From: Clostridiaceae bacterium
GTDB taxonomy: Bacteria; Bacillota; Clostridia; Tissierellales; Sporanaerobacteraceae
Length of the DNA: 64,000 bases
NCBI GenBank assembly: GCA_019391515.1
Contig: JAHXQP010000025.1
Coordinates: forward strand, 62,001-126,000
Reading direction: 5' to 3'
Positions 30,691 through 38,843 of this stretch are shown piece after piece. The notes under the pieces are model-generated. The model had not been told where the DNA came from. It saw nothing but the letters and a program-made list of their open reading frames with translations, and ran no database searches. Each line of letters opens with the position of its first letter. Within the stretch, counting starts at the first letter, position 1. A program made the translations under genes and the position numbers.

Positions 30691-32205
30691 ATGATGAAAA
30701 CTTTAATTGGTTTAATTGAACAACAACAAATTGAATATTCCACTACACAAAAAAAAGAATATCTAAAAAATAACTCTCAGTTTTTTACTCCATATAATAT
30801 TGCTCTAAAGATGGTAAATACTATAGATATGGAACAATATTATAATAAAAATACCTTATATATCTTAGAACCTTCCGCTGGGTTTGGAATTTTAATTGTA
30901 TCTCTAATTAATTATATTATAAAATTCAATAAAGATACTAAGCTTAAAAAAATAGTTATAGATGCTTATGAAATAGAAAAAGAAATATCTACAACTTTAA
31001 ATAAAAATTTAAAGTTACTTAAGCATATGATAGAAAGTGATTACAATATATCACTAGAATACAAAGTTATAAATAAAAACTTTATATTGCACAATAAAGA
31101 CAAATGGAAATCTGATAATATCAACTATAAATACGATATAATTATTTCTAACCCTCCATTTGACAAAATAAATCAATCTTGTGAAGAAGCAAAGATTATG
31201 AAGAACATAATACATGGGCAACCAAATATATATACACTATTTATAGCTATGTCTTTAAAACTATTAAAACATAGTGGAACATATGTAGTTCTTAGCCCTA
31301 GAAATTATCTAAATGGAACGTATTCTATAAAACTCAGAAGCTTTATCTCTAATAATTATAGCTTAGTCCACCTACACTCATTTGAAAGAAGGACTATTTT
31401 TAATTTAGTTTTTCAGGAAATTATAATATCCACTTATATAGGAAAAAAATCAAACAATAATAACATTGAAATTTCCTATAATGGAACATCCAGCTTTACA
31501 ACAAAAATTGATAACTTAATTTCCGATAAAAAAACGAAGTCATTGATATTACCAAAATCAGAAAATGAGTTGGCTTCTTTTAAATCATTTTCAAAATTTA
31601 AATATAAACTAAAAGATATTAATTTAAAAGTTTCTGTAGGATCCGTAGTACAGTTTAGAGAAAAACATGTATATGATAATATTTATGCACCTAAAAAAAA
31701 TTACCCTCTATTAGTCAATGTAGATATTTTAGAAAACAATATAATAAATTATTACAATAGGAAAAACACAAGAAAAACTCACAAAAAATCTATTTCAAAT
31801 AAATCAAAAAGACTTATTAATAATTCTAATTACGTCATAGTAAGGAAAATAACTGCTAAAAACAGTAGTAATCTTCTTCTTGCTGCAGTACTACATAAAG
31901 ATTATTTTAATACAGATAAAATAGGTCTCGATAATAACTTGGTTTATTTCCATAAACTTAATAATAGTGAGTTAAGTATTAAAGAAGCTTATGGGATATA
32001 TTGCTTTATATCCTCTTCTTACTTTAAAAAAATGTATAGTCTAATTAATGGCACTCATACAATAAACATAAGTGATTTTAATAATATAAAATTTCCTTCT
32101 GAAAAAAAACTAATAGCTCTAGGAGAAGAACTTATAAAAGCTAATGAATTCACAGAAGAAAAATGTGATGAAATATTTGAAAAGTATTTTATTAGAATTA
32201 AATAA
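30691..32205 (+). CDS. Adenine-specific DNA methyltransferase (Eco57I/TaqI-like)
   Basis: 504 residues (MMKTLIGLIEQQQIEYSTTQ). Motif X-like NNSQFFTPYNIALKMV, SAM motif I L-E-P-S-A-G-F-G-I-L and catalytic motif IV S-N-P-P-F mark an N6-adenine gamma-type enzyme. The C-terminal half (from about 270) would be the target recognition domain. No restriction nuclease of a known type is next to it; the DUF262/HEPN pair ends 68 bases upstream. It could protect self DNA for that pair or be an orphan. The region is strongly A+T-rich. Confidence 0.85.
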   Translation: MMKTLIGLIEQQQIEYSTTQKKEYLKNNSQFFTPYNIALKMVNTIDMEQYYNKNTLYILEPSAGFGILIVSLINYIIKFNKDTKLKKIVIDAYEIEKEISTTLNKNLKLLKHMIESDYNISLEYKVINKNFILHNKDKWKSDNINYKYDIIISNPPFDKINQSCEEAKIMKNIIHGQPNIYTLFIAMSLKLLKHSGTYVVLSPRNYLNGTYSIKLRSFISNNYSLVHLHSFERRTIFNLVFQEIIISTYIGKKSNNNNIEISYNGTSSFTTKIDNLISDKKTKSLILPKSENELASFKSFSKFKYKLKDINLKVSVGSVVQFREKHVYDNIYAPKKNYPLLVNVDILENNIINYYNRKNTRKTHKKSISNKSKRLINNSNYVIVRKITAKNSSNLLLAAVLHKDYFNTDKIGLDNNLVYFHKLNNSELSIKEAYGIYCFISSSYFKKMYSLINGTHTINISDFNNIKFPSEKKLIALGEELIKANEFTEEKCDEIFEKYFIRIK

Positions 32206-32210
32206 AGCCG

Positions 32211-32242
32211 AAAGCTAGTATTCTCTTACTAGCTTTTATTTA
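32211..32242 (+). terminator. Terminator of the cargo genes
   Basis: AAAGCTAGTA / TACTAGCTTT perfect stem with a 6-base loop, then T. It isolates the methyltransferase from the integrase. Confidence 0.85.
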
Positions 32243-32340
32243 TTATATTTTTTGAATATAATAAATATATAAATACCAATGACATGATATTGTAAAAATA
32301 GCTATCTACTCCAGTAAATTTAAATAAGGAGAGTGATAAT

Positions 32341-33492
32341 ATGGCCGGATCTATAGAAAAGCGTGGCAAGAATAAATATAGATTAACTGTATCTATAGGA
32401 AGCGGAAAAAATAGAAAAAGATACAGAAGGACTGTAGAATGTAAAACTAAATCTCAAGCAGAAAAAGAATTAGCCAAATTTGTAGCTGAAATAGAAGGCG
32501 ATAATTTTATAGAGCCTTCTAAATTAACATTTAAATCATACGCTAATAAATGGCTAGATGATTATGCAAGGCCCAACCTAGCACCTAAAACCGTATATGA
32601 ATATGAAAGATTGTTAGAACTACGAATATTGCCTTTCTTTGGCCACATGAAACTAAATAAAATTAAACCCATTCATATATTAGACTTCTACAAAGCACTA
32701 CAAAGGGAAGGCACGCTTTCTAATAACTCAATAATGCATTACCATAGACTATTAAGAAAGATGTTTAATGACGCTGTTAAGTGGCAAATATTAAATGATA
32801 ACCCTGTTGTGAGAGTGGATCCTCCAGCAACAACTAAACCAAAGGCTAAATATTATGACGAAGAGGATATTGATAAACTAATGAAAGCCTTAGAAGGAGA
32901 ACCTACTAAATATGTATGTGCTATACTTGTAACTATGGCATCCGGGTTTAGATTAGGAGAATTAATGGGTTTGCAATGGAAGCATATTGATTTTAAAAAT
33001 AACACTATAGAAATAGAACAATCAAACCAATACTTGCCAGGAGAAGGAACCTTTACGAAAGATCCCAAAAATGAAAATTCAAATAGAATAATATCAATAC
33101 CAGAGCCAACTATGAGAATTTTAAAAATACATGAAACCAATGAAAAAGAGAAAATGCTTAAATGTGGGGAGTTATGGGAAGGAGGAGACTTCCAAAATAA
33201 TTTTATATTCACCCAATGGAATGGAAAACCTATGCACCCTGGGACACCATCAAAATGGTTTTCTCAATTTATAGAGAGAAAAGGATTAAAGAAAATAACA
33301 TTTCATCAATTAAGACATACATCAGCTACTATGTTAATACATGCAGGACTAAATATAAGGGCCCTATCTGCCAGGCTAGGACATTCAAATACCTCTACTA
33401 CACTAAACATATATTCACATGCCTTAAAATCTGCTGATAAAGTAGCAGCAGAAAAAATGAAAGATATAATGTTTGGAAGTGAAAAAAAGTGA
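32341..33492 (+). CDS. int: Phage tyrosine recombinase (integrase)
   Basis: 383 residues. N-terminal arm-binding domain (GSIEKRGKNKYRLTVSIGSG), core-binding domain (LTFKSYANKWLDDYARPNLA) and catalytic domain with Arg in GFRLGELMGLQW, H-Q-L-R-H-T, and the Tyr in NTSTTLNIYSH. Integrates at the 3' end of the adjacent tRNA-Arg, 118 bases downstream. AAGGAGAG before the ATG. Confidence 0.97.
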   Translation: MAGSIEKRGKNKYRLTVSIGSGKNRKRYRRTVECKTKSQAEKELAKFVAEIEGDNFIEPSKLTFKSYANKWLDDYARPNLAPKTVYEYERLLELRILPFFGHMKLNKIKPIHILDFYKALQREGTLSNNSIMHYHRLLRKMFNDAVKWQILNDNPVVRVDPPATTKPKAKYYDEEDIDKLMKALEGEPTKYVCAILVTMASGFRLGELMGLQWKHIDFKNNTIEIEQSNQYLPGEGTFTKDPKNENSNRIISIPEPTMRILKIHETNEKEKMLKCGELWEGGDFQNNFIFTQWNGKPMHPGTPSKWFSQFIERKGLKKITFHQLRHTSATMLIHAGLNIRALSARLGHSNTSTTLNIYSHALKSADKVAAEKMKDIMFGSEKK

Positions 33493-33517
33493 GAACGAAA
33501 ACACAAAATAACTTAAA

Positions 33518-33536
33518 ATGTCCCCAAAATGTCCCC
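33518..33536 (+). promoter_or_regulatory. Two ATGTCCCC repeats 11 bp apart, candidate integrase arm sites
   Basis: ATGTCCCCAAAATGTCCCC lies between the integrase stop and the tRNA. Direct repeats of this kind next to an attachment core are the usual targets of the integrase N-terminal domain. Confidence 0.5.
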
Positions 33537-33565
33537 AATATCACATTATGTAAACTAATTTTAAG

Positions 33566-33601
33566 TAAAATAAAAACCCTGCAACCATTAAGATTGCAAG
33601 G
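33566..33601 (-). terminator. Terminator of tRNA-Arg
   Basis: Minus-strand stem CCTTGCAA / TTGCAGGG followed by TTTTTATTTT. Since it stands on the phage side of the junction, the phage supplies the terminator for the tRNA. Confidence 0.75.
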
Positions 33602-33609
33602 CTTCAACA

Positions 33610-33686
33610 TGGCACACCCTGAGGGACTCGAACCCCCAACCGACTGATTCGAAGTCAGCTACTCTATCCAATTGAGCTAAGGGTGC
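33610..33686 (-). tRNA. tRNA-Arg (anticodon TCG), prophage attachment site
   Basis: Cloverleaf with acceptor GCACCCT / AGGGTGT, anticodon loop C-T-T-C-G-A-A, T-loop GTTCGAGTC and encoded CCA. The integrase gene ends 118 bp from its 3' end, so the phage attachment core is in the 3' part of this tRNA. The gene remains complete. Confidence 0.95.
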
Positions 33687-33741
33687 ATACTTTCTACCCT
33701 TTTATATTATAAATATAAATAGATATATAGTCAAATTCAAT

Positions 33742-33912
33742 TTATTTAATCTCTATGGCTTTGAAAGGACAAATTGTCACACAAGTCTTACATTTTATAC
33801 ATCTTGTTTCATTTATTTTAGGAATATCCACCATTTCTATTATACCAATAGGACATACTTCAACACATTTGCCACAACTTTTGCATCTATCATAATTTAT
33901 TTTGATTAACAT
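33742..33912 (-). CDS. 4Fe-4S ferredoxin-like protein
   Basis: 56 residues from MLIKINYDRCKSCGKCVEVC; an earlier start lacks a site, while GGAGATGATTGT precedes this ATG. Two C-x-x-C-x-x-C-x3-C-P clusters (CKSCGKCVEVCP and CIKCKTCVTICP) bind two 4Fe-4S centres. A small electron carrier of anaerobes. It stands alone after the tRNA. Confidence 0.9.
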   Translation of the reverse strand: MLIKINYDRCKSCGKCVEVCPIGIIEMVDIPKINETRCIKCKTCVTICPFKAIEIK

Positions 33913-33981
33913 ACAATCATCTCCATATAAAATAATAATATACAATTATATTATATATTATTTTAAAATTAAATAAAATAT

Positions 33982-34018
33982 AAAAGTCCCAGATTATCAA
34001 AGACAATCTGGGACTTTT
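33982..34018. terminator. Bidirectional terminator
   Basis: AAAAGTCCCAGATT / AATCTGGGACTTTT, a perfect 14-bp stem. It ends the subtilase transcript. Confidence 0.85.
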
Positions 34019-34097
34019 CCCCTTTAGTCAAATTATTCTACAATGATATAGGAACAGGCTTTATTTACTTAACTATAATACTTTTATTTACTTTATA

Positions 34098-35264
34098 CTA
34101 CCTATAATAATTAATAGCATCAAGAGCTTGCACTAACCCTGAGCCGTAATGATTTGTATTTCCTAACCCTTTAGCAGTTCTAACTAAACTTTCACGAACT
34201 TGAATATTAGTTAATCTTGGATTTGCTCCCCAAACTAATGCAGCAGAACCAACTACATGCGGACAAGCCATTGATGTCCCACTCATAGTTGTATATCTAT
34301 TGTTCGGGTAAGTGCTATAAATATCTACTCCTGGAGCTGCTATTTCAATAGCTGGTCCATGAGCTGAAAAAGAACCACGTTTATTGCTAGAATCTGTTGC
34401 TGCCACTGCTATAACTGAAGAGTATCTTGCAGGATAATCTACTGTATCTCCAGTTCCTGATGGATTACCGCTATTGCCTGCAGCTGCCACTACTAAAAGA
34501 CCTGAATTATATGCAAGATCACACCAATCTTTTAGTATTGATGAATGACTAGAAGTTCCTAGACTCATATTTAGAATGTCCATATTATTTTTTATAGACC
34601 ATTCTATACCTTTAGCAATTCCAGAAAGAGAACCTGAGCCATAACTATTCAATACTTTTACTGCATATAAATCTACATTATATGCTACACCTCTGACACC
34701 TATTGAATTATCAAGAGCAGCTATTGTACCTGAAACATGGGTACCATGTCCATTTCCATCACTATAAGGACTGTCATTAAATACTGAATATCCACCTCTA
34801 ACATTTAAATCGCTATGTCTATTATCAATACCTGTATCAAGAACTGCAACCTTAACACCTTTTCCTGTATAATTATATTTATGAGCATCCGTTGCTTGAA
34901 CTCTGCTAATTCCCCATGGTATTGTTTGTGCTGAGGCTTTAAACTCAATATTAGGTTCAACATTTTTTATATTGGAATCTTTTTTAAGAGCTTCTACTTG
35001 TTTTTCATCTAGTTTTAAACAATAAACTGGGAGTAAATCATAGGTTTCTAAAATATCTTTTTCTTGCACATTAATAGAATTTAAAATACTCTTTTCTTTA
35101 GCCATAATACTAGCTTTAGATAAATTTTCTACACCTGGAATATCAAACTGTACTAAATATTCTTCTTTTGCTGAACTTATGTTTCCCAAAGCTGCATCTG
35201 CTTGAAATCCAATAGTTCCTAAACATATTAACAAACTTAACAGTACCGCTAAAAATCTCTTCAT
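34098..35264 (-). CDS. Secreted subtilisin-like serine protease (S8)
   Basis: 388 residues. Start MKRFLAVLLSLLICLGTIGF after GGGGGG; signal peptide ends near Q-A-D-A. Then an I9-type propeptide (about residues 35-105, EEYLVQFDIP ... NVEPNIEF) and the catalytic domain with D (V-A-V-L-D-T-G-I-D), H (G-H-G-T-H-V-S-G) and S (S-G-T-S-M-A-C-P-H). A typical extracellular protease, probably for peptide scavenging, which fits the oligopeptide transporter further on. A second, longer subtilase is at 61846. Confidence 0.93.
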   Translation of the reverse strand: MKRFLAVLLSLLICLGTIGFQADAALGNISSAKEEYLVQFDIPGVENLSKASIMAKEKSILNSINVQEKDILETYDLLPVYCLKLDEKQVEALKKDSNIKNVEPNIEFKASAQTIPWGISRVQATDAHKYNYTGKGVKVAVLDTGIDNRHSDLNVRGGYSVFNDSPYSDGNGHGTHVSGTIAALDNSIGVRGVAYNVDLYAVKVLNSYGSGSLSGIAKGIEWSIKNNMDILNMSLGTSSHSSILKDWCDLAYNSGLLVVAAAGNSGNPSGTGDTVDYPARYSSVIAVAATDSSNKRGSFSAHGPAIEIAAPGVDIYSTYPNNRYTTMSGTSMACPHVVGSAALVWGANPRLTNIQVRESLVRTAKGLGNTNHYGSGLVQALDAINYYR

Positions 35265-35286
35265 TTTAATTCCCCCCATAATATAT

Positions 35287-35313
35287 ATTCTAAATTTTCT
35301 ATTAATTTAGAAT
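35287..35313. repeat. Inverted repeat upstream of the subtilase
   Basis: ATTCTAAATT / AATTTAGAAT around a short A+T loop, about 25 bp before the subtilase start. It could be an operator or a weak end for the upstream gene. Confidence 0.35.
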
Positions 35314-35355
35314 ATTATAATTGTAGATCTCCATTCCTTTTTTTGCGCCTGTTCC

Positions 35356-36234
35356 TTATTTAGGGATGAAATAATTATGAAAAATATATACTGTTATTAT
35401 TATAATAACACAAAAAATGGAATTGTAAATAGTTTTTGCCATTATTTTTATCAAGATATTGCTTATTTGAACCCTATTTAAAAATCGAATAGGGAGTACA
35501 CTATTTCCTAATCCACTATCTATATACAATATAGAATTTTCTAGATCAAACAGTCCTTTATCATATCTAGGAAAATATCCTTGGCCTGGAGCTACTACTG
35601 CTCCTATTATTGGCAATCTTACTTGACCACCATGAGTATGACCAGAAAGTATTAAATCTTCTCTTCCATTTAAATATTTTAAAGGCCTATTTGGAGAATG
35701 GGAAAGAATTATATTAAAATCTTTTTCATCTATTCCTTCTATAGCTCTATTATAACCTTTCTCATCCATAAAAAAATTAAGTCCAATAATATTTATTTCA
35801 TTATTAGCTATTTCGTACTTTATGTTTTCATTGTTTAACACAATAACTCCTATGTTTTTCAATTCTTCTACAAATTCTTCTCCCTTAGTATTTCTAAGTT
35901 CATGATTTCCCCATACAAAATATATTTTTTCTGTAATATCCATTAAATCTTTTACGATATTTAATGAGTAACTAAAATCTTTTGTTTTACCATCTATTAT
36001 ATCACCTGTTAAAAAGATTACGTCTGGGTCTATATTTTCTATTTCTTCAATTAATCTATTCTTATTTATGAGCTTATTATTATGAAAATCTGTAATCTGG
36101 ACTATATTTAAATCATTAGATATTTTATCATTATTCAATACTACTTTATTAATTTTAAAATATTTAATTTGAATCAATATATATATTAAAAATATTATTA
36201 TGATGGATAACAAAATATATGTCTTTGTTTTCAT
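35356..36234 (-). CDS. Membrane-anchored metallophosphoesterase (YkuE-like)
   Basis: 292 residues. N-terminal transmembrane helix, then calcineurin-like motifs in order: ITDFHNN (D-x-H), FLTGDIIDG (G-D), VWGNHEL (G-N-H-E), and LSGHTHGGQV (G-H-x-H). A second hydrophobic helix is at the very C-terminus, unusual for the YkuE group. Such enzymes hydrolyse phosphodiesters outside the membrane, for example in lipid or cell-wall turnover; the substrate is unknown. Confidence 0.85.
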   Translation of the reverse strand: MKTKTYILLSIIIIFLIYILIQIKYFKINKVVLNNDKISNDLNIVQITDFHNNKLINKNRLIEEIENIDPDVIFLTGDIIDGKTKDFSYSLNIVKDLMDITEKIYFVWGNHELRNTKGEEFVEELKNIGVIVLNNENIKYEIANNEINIIGLNFFMDEKGYNRAIEGIDEKDFNIILSHSPNRPLKYLNGREDLILSGHTHGGQVRLPIIGAVVAPGQGYFPRYDKGLFDLENSILYIDSGLGNSVLPIRFLNRVQISNILIKIMAKTIYNSIFCVIIIITVYIFHNYFIPK

Positions 36235-36266
36235 CCCATAATTTTCCTCCCATTTTTTTGTAAATA

Positions 36267-36290
36267 AAAAAATTGGCTTTCGCCAATTTT
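36267..36290 (-). terminator. Terminator of the tRNA operon
   Basis: AAAATTGGC-GAAA-GCCAATTTT on the minus strand with more T after. Four bases after tRNA-Leu. Confidence 0.85.
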
Positions 36291-36293
36291 ATC

Positions 36294-36377
36294 TGGTGCG
36301 GGAGAGAGGACTTGAACCCCCACGTCAATGACACTAGATCCTAAGTCTAGCGCGTCTGCCAGTTCCGCCACTCCCGC
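36294..36377 (-). tRNA. tRNA-Leu (anticodon TAG)
   Basis: 84-base class II tRNA: acceptor GCGGGAG / CTCCCGC, variable arm, anticodon loop C-T-T-A-G-G-A, CCA encoded. Last in the five-tRNA operon. Confidence 0.95.
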
Positions 36378-36380
36378 AAG

Positions 36381-36457
36381 TGGTGACCCATCGGCGACTC
36401 GAACGCCGGACTCCCTGATTAAAAGTCAGGTGCTCTGCCAACTGAGCTAATGGGTCA
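36381..36457 (-). tRNA. tRNA-Lys (anticodon TTT)
   Basis: Acceptor TGACCCA / TGGGTCA, anticodon loop C-T-T-T-T-A-A, GTTCGAGTC T-loop and CCA. Three bases before tRNA-Leu. Confidence 0.95.
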
Positions 36458-36460
36458 AAA

Positions 36461-36538
36461 TGGGGTGGATAGTGGGATTCGAACCCACGACCTCCAGAGC
36501 CACAATCTGGCGCCCTAACCAACTAGGCCATACCCACC
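36461..36538 (-). tRNA. tRNA-His (anticodon GTG)
   Basis: Acceptor GTGGGTA / TATCCAC with an extra 5' G opposite C73, anticodon loop T-T-G-T-G-G-C, CCA encoded. Confidence 0.95.
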
Positions 36539-36560
36539 ATAGTATTTAATTTGTTCATCC

Positions 36561-36637
36561 TGGTGCACCTAGGAGGATTCGAACCCCCGGCACACGGATT
36601 AGAAGTCCGTTGCTCTATCCAACTGAGCTATAGGTGC
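36561..36637 (-). tRNA. tRNA-Arg (anticodon TCT)
   Basis: Acceptor GCACCTA / TAGGTGC, anticodon loop C-T-T-C-T-A-A, CCA encoded. A different isoacceptor from the prophage-target tRNA-Arg. Confidence 0.95.
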
Positions 36638-36647
36638 GTTATACTTT

Positions 36648-36721
36648 TGGAGCGGGTGAAGGGAATCGAACCCTCGTAGCTGGCTTGGGAAGCCAGTGCT
36701 CTACCACTGAGCTACACCCGC
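36648..36721 (-). tRNA. tRNA-Gly (anticodon CCC)
   Basis: Acceptor GCGGGTG / CACCCGC, anticodon stem CTGGC / GCCAG with loop T-T-C-C-C-A-A, CCA encoded. First in the operon; reads GGG codons, which are rare in such A+T-rich genomes. Confidence 0.93.
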
Positions 36722-36808
36722 AATACATTTAAGATTGCAGTAACTCCAAATACTACACCCGCGATTACTTCCCAAGCTTTCGTCAAGCTTTCTTGCTGAC
36801 AATTTAAA

Positions 36809-36837
36809 ATTATAGCAGATACTAGTATGATTGTCAA
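36809..36837 (-). promoter_or_regulatory. Consensus sigma-A promoter of the tRNA operon
   Basis: TTGACA, 17 bp, TATAAT, a full match to consensus, about 85 bp before tRNA-Gly. Confidence 0.9.
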
Positions 36838-36845
36838 TAGAATTT

Positions 36846-37334
36846 TTATTTTATTTTAATTATTTTTCTTTCTATTTGTTTCCCTACATCTAAAAAGCCA
36901 AAACTTTTACCTTCTGTTCCCTTAGGAAATGAAGCACTTCCAGGATTCATAAACAAAATACCTTTCTCTTCAAAAATTAATGGAATATGTGTATGTCCAA
37001 ATAAAACTATATCTGCTCTCTCTTCTTTAGCCCTATAAAATAAATTTAATATATTCATTTTAACATGATATATATGACCATGGGTAATAAATATTCTTTT
37101 TCCATTTAAATTTAAGATTTCTTCTTCTTTTGTTTTTCTTTTATCTAGAAAATCACAATTTCCCTTTACTACAATTGTATCTATTCCCATTCTTTTTTCT
37201 ATTTTATAACCATCTTCTGCATAATCCCCTAAATGTATAATAAAATCTGGTCTATCTAATTGTTTTACAAAGCTTACAAATTCATCAATATCTCCATGGG
37301 TATCACTTACTGCAAATATTTTCACATTAATCAT
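36846..37334 (-). CDS. YfcE/MJ0936-family metallophosphodiesterase
   Basis: 162 residues. Motifs VSDTHGD (D-x-H), HLGDYAEDG (G-D), VKGNCD (G-N-C-D, as in this family), GHIYHV and LFGHTHIP (G-H-T-H). A soluble two-metal phosphodiesterase of unknown natural substrate. It overlaps the rdgB gene by 8 bases and follows it in a conserved clostridial cluster with rph, which suggests a role in nucleotide or RNA clean-up. Confidence 0.9.
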   Translation of the reverse strand: MINVKIFAVSDTHGDIDEFVSFVKQLDRPDFIIHLGDYAEDGYKIEKRMGIDTIVVKGNCDFLDKRKTKEEEILNLNGKRIFITHGHIYHVKMNILNLFYRAKEERADIVLFGHTHIPLIFEEKGILFMNPGSASFPKGTEGKSFGFLDVGKQIERKIIKIK

Positions 37335-37938
37335 CCCCTGCTAGCTTTTCCAATTCTTTTTTTAATTTTTCCAATGCTTTAGCTCTATGACTTATTTTAT
37401 TTTTTACTTCTTCGCCTAACTGAGCAAAAGTTTTTCCATAGCCATCTACTATAAATAATGGGTCATATCCAAATCCTCTGCTTCCTTTAGTTTCAAATCC
37501 AATTCTTCCTCTACATTCTCCATAAACAGTTTTTATTTTTTTATCTTCTGTAACTATAGTAATGACAGTTTCAAATTTAGCAGTCCTTTCTTCTAATGGT
37601 ATCCCTTCTAACTCTTTTAACAACTTTCTATTATTATCTTCATAAGAAACATCTTCTCCTGCATATCTAGAAGAATATACTCCTGGAGCACCTTTTAATT
37701 TATCTACAAACAATCCTGTATCATCAGCTATAACTATTCCATCTACTCTTTCTGAAATAGCCATGGCTTTTTTTATTGCATTTTCTTCTAAAGTATCCCC
37801 ATCTTCTTCTACTTCCAAACCTCCAAAACCTACCTCCTTCTTTGAATATATAGAAAAAGGTAAATCTTTTAAAATATCTTTTATTTCTTCTATCTTATCA
37901 ATATTTCCTGTAGATAGTATTATCTTCTTATTCTTCAT
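37327..37938 (-). CDS. rdgB: XTP/dITP diphosphatase
   Basis: 203 residues from [20 protein letters not shown], chosen because GGTGA lies 9 bases upstream; the frame extends 12 codons further into rph without a site. S-T-G-N-x-x-[12 protein letters not shown][12 protein letters not shown] and [11 protein letters not shown] are the HAM1/RdgB signatures. It removes inosine and xanthosine triphosphates from the pool. Overlaps the end of rph by 11 bases. Confidence 0.95.
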   Translation of the reverse strand: MKNKKIILSTGNIDKIEEIKDILKDLPFSIYSKKEVGFGGLEVEEDGDTLEENAIKKAMAISERVDGIVIADDTGLFVDKLKGAPGVYSSRYAGEDVSYEDNNRKLLKELEGIPLEERTAKFETVITIVTEDKKIKTVYGECRGRIGFETKGSRGFGYDPLFIVDGYGKTFAQLGEEVKNKISHRAKALEKLKKELEKLAGDD

Positions 37939-38704
37939 TTTTATTTTCACCTTCGACTTTTTCAATTTTTCCAATCAATCCAGCAATTTCTCCTAAAGCT
38001 TCTTTTTGCTTTACAATAATTTCTTGATTTCCCTTCTTAGCTAAACTTAAAAGTGCATCCAACTCATCTATTGAAAAAGTACTTTCTTCTCCTGTACCTT
38101 GTATTTCTACAAATTCATTTCTATCAGTCATAACTATATTCATATCTACTTGAGCTCTATAATCTTCTTCATAACACAAATCTAAAATAGGTTCTCCTTC
38201 TAATATACCCACACTTACTGCAGATATAAACCCTGAAATCGGAATATGTGGTATTTCACCTTCTATGTATAATTTATTTAAGGCATCTACTAAAGCTACG
38301 AAGGCCCCTGTAATCGAAGCAGTCCTTGTGCCTCCATCTGCTTGTATAACATCACAGTCCAGCCATATAGTCCTTTCACCAATAGCCTTTAAATCTACTA
38401 CTGCTCTAAGGGCTCTTCCAATAAGTCTTTGAATTTCTTGAGATCTTCCTTCTATTCTTCCCTTAGCTGAATCCCTAATCTTCCTCTTTATAGTTGAACC
38501 AGGCAACATAGAATACTCAGCTGTTATCCAACCAGTATCAGTTCCTTTTAAAAACGGTGGTACCCTATCTTCTATCATGGCTGTACATATTACCTTGGTT
38601 TCTCCCATTTCCATAAGTACAGAACCCTGAGGATGTTTTAAAAAATTTCTACTAATTTTTATATCCCTTAATTCATTATGTTTTCTTTTGTCTATTCTCT
38701 TCAT
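37928..38704 (-). CDS. rph: Ribonuclease PH
   Basis: 258 residues. Phosphorolytic 3' exoribonuclease that trims tRNA 3' ends. The sequence [29 protein letters not shown]-type start ([15 protein letters not shown]), [20 protein letters not shown] and [20 protein letters not shown] are strong family marks. First gene of the rph-rdgB-yfcE-like operon, next to a tRNA cluster. Confidence 0.97.
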   Translation of the reverse strand: MKRIDKRKHNELRDIKISRNFLKHPQGSVLMEMGETKVICTAMIEDRVPPFLKGTDTGWITAEYSMLPGSTIKRKIRDSAKGRIEGRSQEIQRLIGRALRAVVDLKAIGERTIWLDCDVIQADGGTRTASITGAFVALVDALNKLYIEGEIPHIPISGFISAVSVGILEGEPILDLCYEEDYRAQVDMNIVMTDRNEFVEIQGTGEESTFSIDELDALLSLAKKGNQEIIVKQKEALGEIAGLIGKIEKVEGENKNEE

Positions 38705-38742
38705 TTAATCCATCTCCTATATCTAATCTTAAACTTAATAAT

Positions 38743-38777
38743 AACAAAAAAAGTTTTACTTTTCCACAAGTAAAACT
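38743..38777 (-). terminator. Terminator upstream of rph
   Basis: AGTTTTACT / AGTAAAACT stem on the minus strand with a 7-T run. Second of two stops between the GerMN gene and rph. Confidence 0.7.
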
Positions 38778-38823
38778 ATAACACTATTAATATTCGCATA
38801 TTTATTTTTTATTATTAATAAAT

Positions 38824-38843
38824 AAGCTGCCTTAAGGCAGCTT
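38824..38843 (-). terminator. Hairpin at the end of the GerMN gene
   Basis: AAGCTGCC-TTAA-GGCAGCTT, touching the stop codon. Confidence 0.65.

Larger units (their letters stand above)
1..33612. mobile_element. Siphovirus-type prophage (right part) integrated at tRNA-Arg
   Basis: The block runs from the window's left edge to the 3' end of a tRNA-Arg gene. It has the full order expected of a temperate siphophage: integrase, repressor and Cro-type regulators, antirepressor, replication organizer, RusA, late activator, terminases, portal, capsid, connectors, tail. Chromosomal housekeeping genes begin right after the tRNA. The endolysin, holin and second attachment site are not in the window, so the true left end is unknown. 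Two small genes carry nonsense codons, but all large structural genes are intact, so the phage may still be inducible. Confidence 0.95.

Noticed and set aside
1-33612. Insertion sequences or transposases inside the prophage
   Set aside because: No transposase-like protein and no terminal inverted repeats with target duplications were found.
36334-36522. A 62-codon frame across tRNA genes
   Set aside because: Lies wholly in tRNA-Leu, tRNA-Lys and tRNA-His; not protein coding.
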